Origin: Argopecten irradians
Lineage: Eukaryota; Mollusca; Bivalvia; Pectinida; Pectinidae
DNA length: 64,000 nt
Assembly (NCBI RefSeq): GCF_041381155.1
Contig: NC_091137.1
Span: forward strand, 24,907,351 to 24,971,350
Reading direction: 5' to 3'
The notes beneath the pieces are model-generated. The model was not told where the DNA came from. It did no database searches and saw only the letters and a list, made by a program, of their open reading frames with translations. This document shows, in pieces, positions 30,001 to 40,700 of the stretch. The number at the start of each line of letters is the position of its first letter. Positions within the stretch are counted from its first letter, which is position 1. The translations under genes and the position numbers were made by a program.

Positions 30001-33000
30001 GCACATGAGGAACGATGACAACATAACACAATGGCTGTTGTTCATTCTAACCCTTTGGCAAAAAAACCTGGTAACCTAAATATCTGTATTAAATCATCAC
30101 AGTTTAAATGATCAAATATGTGTACGTTACCTTGACTGGATTTAAATTAGACTGGTTAATCAGCTTCAGCATAGCCACTTCCAGGTCTGCAGAAAGTTTG
30201 GGCTCTTTTTCAAGTCCTATAATATAAACATCAACAGCCTTAGGTAAGTTGAAATTACTGTGGATAATTCAGTGTTACAAATTGTTTATTTAATAACACC
30301 TGGCTCATAACAAATAGTAGCAATGATCTATTTCATTATCAGAATCAACCATACATACATAACTTCAAGATGAAAATCAATTTTGGTATGGTGTAATGCA
30401 AATCATTATCACGACAGAAAAATGTATAAATATCTTAGTGTGCATAATTCTAAGAACTTTGAAATTTCTTTAACAGTAAGTGATAGTAAGGAACTAACAA
30501 ACAATGTTAGATGAAATGGCCTGACCTTGTAGATATAAAAAGATTTTTTGGCTATTAGCAGTTAGCTTTTGGAAATAACAATAATTTCCTAATAAGGTGG
30601 AGAGCTTCCAAATTTTCAAAGAAGTAAAGGACTACTAACTTCACTAATCAAGGATTACGATCTGCATGCTCAACTCTATAGGTGAAGAGGAGTAGACGTG
30701 TAGTTGTATTACTGTGTGTACAGATTATAAACCTTGGCTAGGATAAATAGGGGACTACTTACCTTGGGTGTACGGTGTAGTGTATTCCTGTGTGTACAGA
30801 TTATAAACCTTGGCTAGGGTAAAGAGGGGTCTACTTACCCTGAGGTACCGTGTAGTGTTTTAGATTCTCCCGACCAAAGAAAGAATTAATCACGGACACA
30901 CACTGGTGCTGACCTGTACAAACATGATAAAATCATCGTTAACAACATGTGTGATGTGTACAAATAACAACATGAATAAAAACACTTCAACCACTGTAAA
31001 TTGATAGTTACAGGTACATCAGAAATAAATGATTGTGATTTCAAAATTCAAGGCAATAAACTAGTGTTTCCCAAAGGAAAAAAAAGGGCATGGTGCTGGA
31101 TTTTGAAAAGGGCACCTTGACCGCGATAAATAACCATCAGAGGGGCACAAAGGTTATATCGACAACTTCCAATACAAGGAAAATTCTTTAAAACTGTCTT
31201 GTTGTTTATTTAATTCTGGTTCAACTTAATATCATTTAAATGCTTTAAACTCTCTGAGTTGCTAAGTAATATCAGGACATTATTTAATTATTCTGAGTGA
31301 AAAAAATGATTTTGAAAATTGTAATCTGCAGATCATATGATCATGACTATAATTGATTCACAAGAAAGATCTAAATTTCATTTATATTAATTAAAAGAAT
31401 GCGAAAATTCAAAATGTATTCCTTTATTTCAATCCAATTACCTTTATTTTAATATATATCTTTATTTAAATATTAAAAATACTGTATTGATTTGAATAAG
31501 ATAACATGTTTCATAATAATGGACAATTAATTAAAATAATGTTCTAAATTTTCAAGCACTAAATTAAGAAAATGCAGATAAGTGTTAGAGTAGTATGCAA
31601 AATATTTCAAATTAATCTGATAGAGAAAAAAGTTGATTTCTTTTTAATTTGATTTATTTTAATTACTTTGCTATTAATAATTTTATTATTATTAAAATAT
31701 CTTTTCTAAAAATAAATTCACACTGAAATTCTAAAAAAATAATACCGTTTTCATTTTTAAAAACGTGAATATTAGTAAAATCCTGAAATTCAATACCTCC
31801 GGATCTACTATTACAATACACCCAAAATGGCGGCCATTACGATTACAAATCTTGTGACATCTATCCGATATAGATAGGCCTATTAAACATTAAAAACGTG
31901 AGTAAATCATTTACAGTTGTAAGCAGTATTTGTTTTTGAAGTAATGCTCACTAACTGTAGTCATAAAACTTATTGAAAGGCCAGCTGATTGTTTTCTAGG
32001 CTGCCGATCGGCTGCTTGACTTCAGCTTACGTAATACACAGACCTGAAAGTGACACCACAAGCCAAGGTGGAAATAGCCCAAGGCTGCTAATTAGGGCCA
32101 CTGGGGTGTTGGTCAGGGGGTCAGGGAGTGGTCACACTTCTTTTGTTTACTTCATTATCAAGCCACTACCTGGTATTTTGGTAGTTTAGTAGAAGTGTAC
32201 TGGGGACAAACAGGGCACGGCGTTAGGTCATAGGGGCATGGCGTCAGGTAAAAAGGGCACGGCGCGGCGCCATGCTAATCGGGGCTGTGGGAAACACTAT
32301 AAACACTGCTGTTTATAAGTCACCACTTATAATAAAAACACTTTACAATGTATTTCTTTTAAAGAAAGCAGTCAAAGAGCTTAAAGATAAAGTTGTGTTA
32401 TGATTTAACATTGTCTTGATGAATTGGATCAAATAATGATGCATTATTTAACTAGATTAAGCACTTTGCAGGGGTAGAAATAAGGACTGATTTTAGTTGG
32501 ACCAAAGGGCTTGCCCAAAAGAAAATATACTGGACCTTCAGTGATTTAAGTGGCCTTCATATTTGGGACATGGAGCAAAGTGACAGGTCCGCCTGCCATA
32601 GGTGGGGCCGACAGGGGTTCAGGCAACACTACCCAACCATTTGAGCCCTGTTTTACTCATAGTTATCTCCCTTACCTACAAATCCTGTCATCTGAGACAC
32701 TGTTTTCCTCAGTTATCTCCCTTACCTACAAACCCTGTCATCTGAGACACTGTTTTACTCAGTTTTCTCCCTTACCTACAAACCCTGTCATCTGAGACAC
32801 TGTTTTACTCAGTTATCTCCCTTACCTACAAACCCTGTCATCTGAGACACTGTTTTACTCAGACACTGTTCACTCAGAGTTACCCCCCTTACCTACAAAT
32901 CCTGTCATCTGAGACACTGTTTTACTCAGTTATCTCCCTTACCTACAAACCCTGTCATCTGAGACACTGTTTTACTCAGTTATCTCCCTTACCTACAAAC

Positions 33001-36000
33001 CCTGTCATCTGAGACACTGTTTTATTCAGTTATCTCCCTTACCTACAAACCTTGTCATCTGAGACACTGTTTTACTCAGTTATCTCCCTTACCTACAAAC
33101 CCTGTCATCTGAGACACTGTTTTACTCAGTTATCTCCCTTACCTACAAACCCTGTCATCTGAGACACTGTTTAACTCAGTTATCTCCCTTACCTACAAAC
33201 CCTGTCATCTGAGACACTGTTTTACTCAGTTATCTCCCTTACCTACAAACCCTGTCATCTGAGACACTGTTTTACTCAGTTATCTCCCTTACCTACAAAC
33301 CCTGTCATCTGAGACACTGTTTTACTCAGTTATCTCCCTTACCTACAAACCCTGTCATCTGAGACACTGTTTTTCTCAGAGTTAACCCCCCCCTTTACGG
33401 TACCTACAAACCCTGTCATCTGAGACATTGTTTTACTCGGAGTTACCCCCCTTACCTACAAACCCTGTCATCTGAGACACTGTTTTACTCAGTTATCTCC
33501 CTTACCTACAAACCCTGTCATCTGAGACACTGTTTTACTCAGTTATCTCCCTTACCTACAAACCCTGTCATCTGAGACACTGTTTTACTCAGAGTTACCC
33601 CCCCCCCTTTACGGTACCTACAAACCCTGTCATCTGGGACGCTGTTTTACTCAGTTATCTCCCTTACCTACAAACCCTGTCATCTGAGACACTGTTTTAC
33701 TCAGTTATCACCCTTACCTACAAACCCTGTCATCTGAGACACTGTTTTACTCAGTTATCTCCCTTACCTACAAACCCTGTCATCTGAGACACTGTTTTAC
33801 TCAGAGTTAACCCCCCCCCCCCCCTTACGGTACCTACAAACCCTGTCATCTGAGACGCTGTTTTACTCAGAGTTACCCATCCCCCTTACCTACAAACCCT
33901 GTCATCTGAGACACTGTTTTACTCAGTTATCTCCCTTACCTACAAACCCTGTCATCTGAGACACTGTTTTACTCAGTTATCTCCCTTACCTACAAACCCT
34001 GTCATCTGAGACACTGTTTTACTCAGAGTTATCTCCCTTATCTACAAATCCTGTCATCTGAGACACTGTTTTCCTCAGTTATCTCCCTTACCTACAAACC
34101 CTGTCATCTGAGACACTGTTTTACTCAGTTATCTCCCTTACCTACAAACCCTGTCATCTGAGACACTGTTTTACTCAGTTATCTCCCTTACCTACAAACC
34201 CTGTCATCTGAGACACTGTTTTACTCAGTTATCTCCCTTACCTACAAACCCTGTCATCTGAGACACTGTTTTACTCAGAGTTACCCCCCTTACCTACAAA
34301 TCCTGTCATCTGAGACTCTGTTTTACTCAGAGTTATCCCCCTTACCTACAAATCCTGCCATCTGAGACGCTGTTCTACCAACAGAGTTTGTATGGTTCAC
34401 ATTAGCTCCGGCTTGAAGCATCAGGCGAGTTGTTTCTGAATTGCCTAATCAAATCACATAAAAACTTTTAAATATGTGTTAAAGTCAATGCATCATTCCA
34501 AATTAGAAATGTACCTACTGCTTCCAATAGTGTTGTCTTAAAAACACTCCTTTCGAACACATTCAATTATATGGTTGTTTTCAGGAGTAAAAGCCTAAAA
34601 ATGGTTCTGAGTAATGAACAAAACAATCAAATGAATTTATTTTAAATGTATTCTGACATTTGAACTTTAATATTTAGAAAAATCCTATTAAAGAATAAAG
34701 ATTGATACTACATCGTATTACAATACTATCAAAATAAATCGCTCAATATCAATACTATTCCAATAGTGTTTCTACAATAATAATAGTATAGCAATAGTAA
34801 ATCTGTCCCAATATTCAGCCCTAACCAAGCCTAATACCTGAGAGGGCAGCAAACATTAGAGCTGTGTAGCCATTCTCATGATAGTTAGAGTTGACATTGG
34901 CTCCATGAGCCAGAAGTAATTGACAAAGTGCAGTCTTTCCTCGGAACGCAGCATGCTGGAGTGGGGTCATCCCAGTCTGCCAAAGTAAGGTTTGTTATTA
35001 TTTAATTCAGCTGTTCATATTTCATCTTATGAATAAAGTTCAGTCAGGAAAATAATGAGTATTCTTAATACTTTGCATCCAACAGAACAAAGATATGCAA
35101 TACAGCCAAATTATTTATTTCATAATGAAATTCAGTGCACCAGCCACATCCTTGATTTCATAATGATATTCAGAGCATCAGCTGATCTTTTATTTGTTTT
35201 CAAAAATATATGTCTCTTAGAAAGCTAACTGGTGAAAAATACTTGTATCATAGTCAAAAACACACCTATGTACACTCCCTCAATTCATGTAACATTTTGG
35301 GAGTAATTAACATACTCAAGATAAACGTTACTTACATCATCCAAAAAGTCAACATCCTTCACTGTGTTTTCCTTCAGCAGGAGTGTCACTTCATCTGCTT
35401 TACCTGAAATTTAATTAGAAAAAGATGTAAGATTTTAACATCTTTACTTGACACAGCATGCGAATATCAGTAGAAACAGGAGCAAAATGACGTCTGATGA
35501 AAAAACGGCTGACTAGTCGACTCTCATATTATGGGAGTAGGGCCAGAGTATATAGTAAATTTGGGAATATCTATGAATAATTGAATTTCATATGTTGCAC
35601 CAATTTCTATTGGTTAGATCTGTGAGGTTATTTTTCCATTGACTGAAAGAATTGTACGTCACATATTATGACGTCATAAATAAAAAAAGTTTCCGCGGGG
35701 GTATTTTAAAAGCGGCACAGTCATTGGCCAAACTGAATTATTGGATAAGATATCAATGCACAACTCAATTTGTTTTACTGTAAAACTTTTAAAGTAAGTA
35801 AAATTACGGCAATTTATGCCTAATAAGTACCTGATTGAGATATCTGAATTAAATTATAAGCATTATCCTCAATATCTTTTCGTGTCTATGAAAAAGAATG
35901 TCCGTCCGTTTTTTGTCTATGACTTTGTCTATAACCCCAAAAGATATTGAGATTAACGTTAACATTTAAAGATTGTGTAGAAGAACATGGAAAATACACA

Positions 36001-36527
36001 TTCCTGTCGAGTGCACCGAACAGGAATCGAACCCGGGTCTCCGGCGTGGAAATCTACGGCTGAGTACCGACTGAGCCAAAGAAGCATGCTCCGTCAGCTG
36101 AGTGACAGAGACCGTATTTCACACTGACTATTTACAAACCACGCCGACCCGCTCCTTTTACAATTGCATTAATGTGGAAAACAAATCTACCTCGTTGTAT
36201 ACTGGTGTATACTGAAAATGAATGGGGCGTACAATGGGTAGTGTGTGGCATGTCTCGATATAGACATTATTTGGCTGATTTTTTCCTATGCTAAGTGATG
36301 CTAGCCTAACTAACAGCGTCCCGGCATCCGTCAAAACTGGTAACGTATACAATTCCACCAAAAATGTTTACTTGTAGTTCTTATGGAGTTGTTGAAATGT
36401 TTTCTACGTGATAAAATACTAAAAATTACATCAACAAAGTATATTTTTCAAAGGAAATCCCACCTTGTGACACAGCATCGTGGATTTTCTTCTGCAATTC
36501 AGTGAAGTTTCCCTTTTGAGGCGCCAT
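18039..36527 (-). CDS. ANKMY2: Ankyrin repeat and MYND domain protein 2, complete, 12 coding exons
   Basis: Coding exons in order: 36464-36527, 35336-35403, 34838-34976, 34346-34444, 30839-30913, 30131-30216, 29470-29675, 28690-28825, 24876-25007, 24041-24113, 23565-23678, 18039-18181. They sum to 1335 nt with consistent phases, giving 444 aa (human about 441). Ankyrin repeats span about residues 45-125 ([49 protein letters not shown]). The helical middle includes [20 protein letters not shown] and [20 protein letters not shown]. The MYND finger at about 318-355 has [19 protein letters not shown] then [19 protein letters not shown], with all zinc ligands visible. Exon 11 is Lys/Glu-rich; the C-terminus is acidic and Ser/Thr-rich, ending VVESSS. 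In vertebrates the protein binds FKBP38 and affects ciliary adenylyl cyclase and Hedgehog signalling. Introns 4 and 11 carry large satellites. Confidence 0.96.
18295..23448. repeat. 89-bp satellite array, about 58 units, filling ANKMY2 intron 11
   Basis: The plus-strand unit runs from AAGTGTTGTACAATACACTG through GTCATATAGTTAACATACAA, CCTCTACATTATCTAATTCA and AGGTCTAACTATGG(T/C)CAGG to TTCTGGAAGT; spacing between the first units is 89 bp. Variants include GAGAGCAAG for GGAAGTAAG, CTTATTC for CTAATTC, and TCATATTG for TCATATAG. Variant blocks recur as higher-order units: a two-unit block repeats at about 21090-21390, and a distinctive block with TCTTTCTATGGTTAGG occurs near 19590 and again near 22170. 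There are no unique spacers, so this is not a CRISPR-like array. Confidence 0.97.
24455..24610. other. Intronic segment with two CACGTG motifs and AGATCGGAAC direct repeats
   Basis: In ANKMY2 intron 9. TCACGTG occurs near 24492 and 24545, and TATAGATCGGAAC occurs near 24520 and 24581. It could be a degraded element. No gene. Confidence 0.3.
25054..26065. mobile_element. TTAA-flanked DNA element, about 1 kb, in ANKMY2 intron 8
   Basis: Left end TTAAGGATGTACACCTCTGA; right end CCTCAGAAGAATACATCCTT then AA, whose reverse complement is TTAAGGATGTATTCTTCTGA. TTAA flanks suggest a piggyBac or Kolobok-type non-autonomous element. Short open frames inside show no transposase motif. Confidence 0.75.
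26117..26222. repeat. Tandem repeat of about 32 bp, three units
   Basis: Units contain ACCATTACATACCATTATAC then TTCATAGTA, with small differences. Confidence 0.8.
26315..28595. mobile_element. 2.3-kb element with perfect 20-bp terminal inverted repeats, ANKMY2 intron 8
   Basis: Left AATTATTAGTTTCTCAGGCC at 26317-26336 and right GGCCTGAGAAACTAATAATT at 28574-28593 are exact reverse complements; two further A/T bases extend the match. Inside lie a long T-run near 26420, a hairpin satellite at 26690-27745, and A/T-rich sequence with a 70-codon frame at 28330-28542 that has no recognised domain. Probably a non-autonomous DNA transposon with other repeats nested in it. Confidence 0.7.
26690..27745 (+). 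repeat. Hairpin satellite, about five units of about 160 bp, with terminal hairpin
   Basis: It begins CAAGAGATCCCAGAGGGATC and TTGGTGCCCACCAA. Units contain GATCCCTTCAGTACTTTTTG, AGAAATAGCGGTAACAAACT, AAGATGGCCGCCTGTCGGCC and ATCTTG (a self-pairing stretch), then CAATATGCACAACTAGGGTC. The end is CGATTTTGAATAGCCCACCA then TCATATGATGGTGGG and CTAAAA, a perfect hairpin followed by CTAA. A short relative with the same two ends is at 28995-29245. Confidence 0.75.
28995..29245 (+). repeat. Short member of the hairpin repeat family
   Basis: It starts ACAAGAGATCCCAGAGGAAT, CTTGGTGCCCACCAA; it has one body unit (GAAATTTGAGAAAGTTCCTT) and ends CAATTTGAATAGCTACCATC, TGATGATGGTGGGCTAAAAA. It shares both ends with the copy at 26690-27745. 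Lies in ANKMY2 intron 7. Confidence 0.75.
30701..30852 (-). repeat. 76-bp duplication of ANKMY2 exon 5 tail and its 5' splice site
   Basis: The authentic donor is ACTTAC (plus) at 30833-30838; an identical donor lies 76 bp away at 30757-30762. The copied unit contains the exon-like tail ACACTACACCGTACACCCAA then G before GTAAGT, compared with ACACTACACGGTACCTCAGG in the real exon. The copied unit is preceded by CTGTACACACAG, an acceptor-like end. Confidence 0.85.
31062..32299. mobile_element. hAT-like non-autonomous element in ANKMY2 intron 4
   Basis: Terminal inverted repeats TAGTGTTTCCCA and TGGGAAACACTA, typical of hAT ends. Subterminal GGGCATGG/GGGCACGGCG motifs occur at both ends. An 8-bp target duplication was not clean by eye. 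No transposase frame; the interior is very A/T-rich. Confidence 0.65.
32650..34372 (-). repeat. 50-bp satellite made from ANKMY2 exon 4 tail plus 5' splice site, about 34 units
   Basis: The minus-strand unit is GAGTAAAACAGTGTCTCAGA, TGACAGGGTTTGTAG, GTAAGGGAGATAACT. The exon 4 end is GGTAGAACAGCGTCTCAGAT, GGCAGGATTTGTAG followed by the donor GTAAGGGGGATAACTC at 34345 downward, so the exon end is the first unit of the array. Almost every unit keeps GTAG|GTAAGG. C-run expansions mark some units (near 33386, 33600, 33808). The array occupies the exon 4 side of intron 4. Confidence 0.93.
35985..36115 (-). repeat. tRNA-derived SINE or tRNA pseudogene
   Basis: On the minus strand, an A-box-like TGGCTCAGTCGG near 36075 and a B-box GGTTCGATTCC near 36032 are correctly ordered and spaced as an RNA polymerase III promoter. 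Anticodon and T stems do not pair well, so it is not a working tRNA gene. Lies in ANKMY2 intron 1. Confidence 0.55.
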
Positions 36528-37750
36528 CTTCTTTTGATAATGTTAATCTCGAAAATGACATCAAAATATATATTTTTTAAGATTTTTCGCTTTTCACATT
36601 GAGATCATCTTTATACAGCAATAAAGATACTTAATTTGTATTCTGTGACTTCAAAATGTCTTCTTATATTGGTTTGCTAAGTAAGGAATATATAACATTT
36701 TTTCATCCTGGATACGAGAGTTATTGACCACAGGGCGAGTCCATAATGCAGAAATGGTGATGTCTTGTTTAGATATACATCTTTTCAAACAAAAATTCGG
36801 TCGTAAACGATATTTATTCACTTCATACTTAATAACTTTTATGTATAATTTTGTATTTTGAGCGGCCAACAGAAATTGTTCTTTTTATTCCGTTTCATTT
36901 TCTGTCAATGGAGCTTGCTCTACCCTATTACTATTGCATTCACTCCGGGGAAATGGCGGCGGTTCGATAGTGTTTGCGGCAAGGTGTGAAAGGCAGTTTA
37001 TTTTCCATTTCAATGTCATTGTTTGATCCACCTGTTAACTGAGAATAGAAAAACTGATAATAATATCGTGTGCGCTCTAACTCCCAAATGCTGTTGACCA
37101 TTGGGCATTGCCATTGATTTTATGTTAGGCAGCTGGCGTTCACTCCGAAATTTAGACCAGCGGTACTGCATGCTGTGCTTCTGCAGGTGCACGGTGGTCT
37201 TTGGGTGATCGGCGGTCGTAAGTGAGATAATGTAACTCAACGGTTCCAGAAATCTAATGGTTAGGGCCTTCTTCAAAATTACGATTAAATCTTGGTGACA
37301 CGGAGGTGAACCAAGGAAAATATTTCTTGGCCTTGCCCCCCCCCCTCCTCCAGTCAAGATCAGATAGGCCTACAGTTCTAGTATGTAGGCCTAGTATATT
37401 ATATGATAGTACCAAGGATACACTCTACATCATAACAATTTCGGTAGCTTGATCGACTGTCGCACAATGATCAGGTGATAAACTACTATTGAGTGTTATG
37501 GATTCTAAAATAAATTGAACTGATTAATGAACTTAAAAAAATATACTAATACTAGCTGGTTCCATTAGACTTAGAATGATTTTATTTATTTGTACAATAT
37601 AAAGGCAATATAATACCTCAGTGTTGCTAGTTCCTGAATAGATTGAAGCTATTACTAACTGTTTTCACAAAGGTAGTAGATCACAGCTCACACCAAATAT
37701 TACTAACTTTAGACTTTATTTTATTGCATTGATTGTAGAAGAGGAAGAAG
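36528..37750. promoter_or_regulatory. Head-to-head 5' region between ANKMY2 and NKTR
   Basis: The start codons of ANKMY2 (minus, 36527) and NKTR (plus, 37751) are 1.2 kb apart and point away from each other. A short GC-richer core at about 36945-36970 contains AAATGGCGGCGG, a YY1-type motif. There is no TATA box clearly placed for either gene. The frames here (60-113 codons) look spurious. 5' UTR exons of either gene may lie here but were not resolved. Confidence 0.5.
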
Positions 37751-40700
37751 ATGACTGTGACCAGTGGATACAAGCCCAGATGTTTTCTGGACATAGAAAT
37801 AGGTGGGCAGTCAGGTGAGTGATGTCGGGATTGGTTATTGCATTGCATTGCCGTGACATAATCGTCATATTTTGACGACGTCACGTAAATAGAAGAAGAA
37901 GAAGACAGGTGAAAAAATAGATATTATATAGTTTTGCTATTTATATAAGTAATATTAAAATTAATAATATGTTGTACCATCTTTAATGTTAAGATAAGTG
38001 TTCAAGTGATCACTTCATCTCAACAATCTGTTTTATCAAGATGTGTAAGATTTTTCTATTTCAAATATCTTGCCATTCTTGGCCATACTTCATAGGACCT
38101 TGTATAGAGGAAGGTCCAATTATATATATATGTCTATATGATCCTTCTTTTACCTTTACCTTTAATTCCAGTTGGAAGGATAATAGTAGAGCTGTTCTCG
38201 GATGTGACCCCCAAAACATGTGAAAACTTCCGTGCACTATGCACAGGTAAGTCTTTGTAATCAGGTTAATTCATTACAAATTTAAAACCAATATCAGTAA
38301 ATGTATATCAAATTTCCAGTAAAAGTAACTGATCTATATGTATTATTTGATTATGATTTATGATAAGCTATAGTGCAATTAAATACTCAATACAGGATTT
38401 CTTTAAACCATACACCAGTTATAATTGACAATTGATGATTTTGATTCAAAAAGTACTTTGATCATACAATAATAATTACAATCTCGTCATCTATTCCAAA
38501 ATTATAATTTTCTTCCTATTTTCTTACACAGGAGAAAAGGGGGTTACCCAGAAAACTGAACAATCCCTCCACTACAAAGGGGCTCCTTTCCATCGTGTGG
38601 TGAAAGACTTCATGATCCAGGGTGGAGATTTCACCAAAGGTAGGCCCATGTTATTTGTGTTATTGAAAGAAATCCACAATGAACTGTATTACAAGTTTCT
38701 CAAGTTTATCTTCATGTGAAGTTTTAAGAATTAAGTGTAGTTAAATGACAACATTAATACTTCATTCACATCTCATACAATTGATTGCATCCTCATATAT
38801 CTTATAAAAAGGTGACGTTAAATTAACATCAACTAAATTTTTTCGCTTATGTTGCATGAACAAATAAAATGTTTAAGTTTCAATACTGTGTTGTTTCAGG
38901 AGATGGAACTGGGGGCGAGTCAATATATGGAGGGATGTTCCCTGGTGAGTGTCTTCTTTCATGATGACAGGAATGTTCATTTGAATTTTGAAAAATCAGT
39001 ATGAAAAACTCCTTTTAATGGAACATAGTTATTTCTCCTAAAAAAAGAACAAAAGAGAGAGTTAATTGATGCTTCTACTGTCAATGGAAAGAAAACTGGC
39101 TAATCTTGGGTACAAATTTGCTGTAGACTAAATATCATATTTGGCATATATATATATAACCACTAGGTACAAGGAAGAAACTGTAAGCATACTGTAGAGA
39201 AATATGCTTAAATTTGATTGTTTTGATGACGTTTCTTTCCTCAGCATTACACAATGTCATTACTGAACTAATCTAGTACATATTTCAGATTACCAAAATA
39301 ATGATCTTAATGTTTGATTACATTGTCAATCAAAATAAGGCAATATCTTCTTTATTTCAGATGAAAATTTCATCTTAAAAAATGAGAAAGAATTTCTCCT
39401 TTGCATGGCAAATCGTGGAAAGGATACAAATAGTTCTCAATTCTTTATGTAAGTATTAAATGTAGTCTAAAAACAGAGGAAGCTTCCTTCTTTCCTACCT
39501 TAGTGTCAGCATTGGTTCCAACCAGTTTTACATTTCTGCTTTGGTCACCAATACTGCTTTTAAATTACCAAAATATGCCAATAATAATTCTAAAGTTACT
39601 AGGTATACTGTACATGAGCTCTACCTCAGCATTCAGAAGTGAAAACTAAATCATTAATCATGTCTGTAATTATATTGTTCTTGAATGAGCATAATGTAAA
39701 TGTTCTGATTGGTTAACAAAGATAAATCCAATCTCCATTTAGGTACGTGAGTTATAGTTAACTGATAACGGTGATACAAATCTTTCTGACAATTTGTGTT
39801 TGTGAGATATGACAATAGTCGGTCATCCCTCAACATGAATTTTCTAGACAGAACAAATTTTCCATATAATGATACAGGGATTTTGTTTTCAGAGACTGTT
39901 TTTTGCAGGAGATGCTGATGGCAGATGCTTGCAGTCATACACATCTTTTGTTTTTTATAAAAAAATTATACTAAAAATGAAACAAATGTAATGATAAATA
40001 TAAATGGATCAGTTTTCTCAGTATATATAGAAATAGTAATTTGTTGTGTTTGGACAGAATTTTCATTCCTACCAAAATAAGTTTTATTGTCAAAATGCAC
40101 AGTTATTGAAAGTGATTCTGACACAATTGTTCAAAGACTTGTTAGCTTCAAGCTAAACTTATGAAGTTTTTAGTCAAAAATAGCATGTAAGATCATGATA
40201 TTGTTTTGCCAGGTAAATGGTACAGATTGTTATGGAAAAAAATTAGACAAATTTATAATGTGGTTAACATTTGTTTGCTGGCAAGAATTTGTACAGCTGT
40301 GCTCAGTGATGGAACAAAGATTTATGTAATGTATCAGTGTTAATATTAGTTGATACAAACATTATTTTTGACTTTACACTGATATGTTTTGTCGCATTTT
40401 ACATTATGAACAGAAACCTCTGCGACGTCTGCAAGTAACCAGGTAACACACATGCCTCACCATGACTACAAGTCCGTAAAGATTCGCCCTCAAATTTCCT
40501 ACAAAGGCGTCTATGCAGACTTGAAACTATTTTATCCCTCTCAACTTTGCTGCTTCATATGAACTTTTTTTGCTCGTGATAGATGCTGTAATTATTTGTA
40601 ACCAGTCTATCAGTCTTATCAAATATGCCATATGTATATCCCCTTTAAAAATGAAATATTGATCAATCTGGAGTTGAAATATTGTTATTCTGGGCTAAGT

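Noticed and set aside
18295-34372. Regular repeat arrays considered as CRISPR
   Set aside because: Units are directly adjacent with no unique spacers, in animal introns.
35985-36115. Functional tRNA gene
   Set aside because: Pol III boxes are present but anticodon and T stems do not pair properly.
37016-37357. 113-codon minus-strand frame between ANKMY2 and NKTR
   Set aside because: No domain, includes a homopolymer-derived Gly run, and lies in the probable promoter region.
39654-39944. 96-codon minus-strand frame in an NKTR intron
   Set aside because: No recognisable domain or splice support; antisense to an intron.
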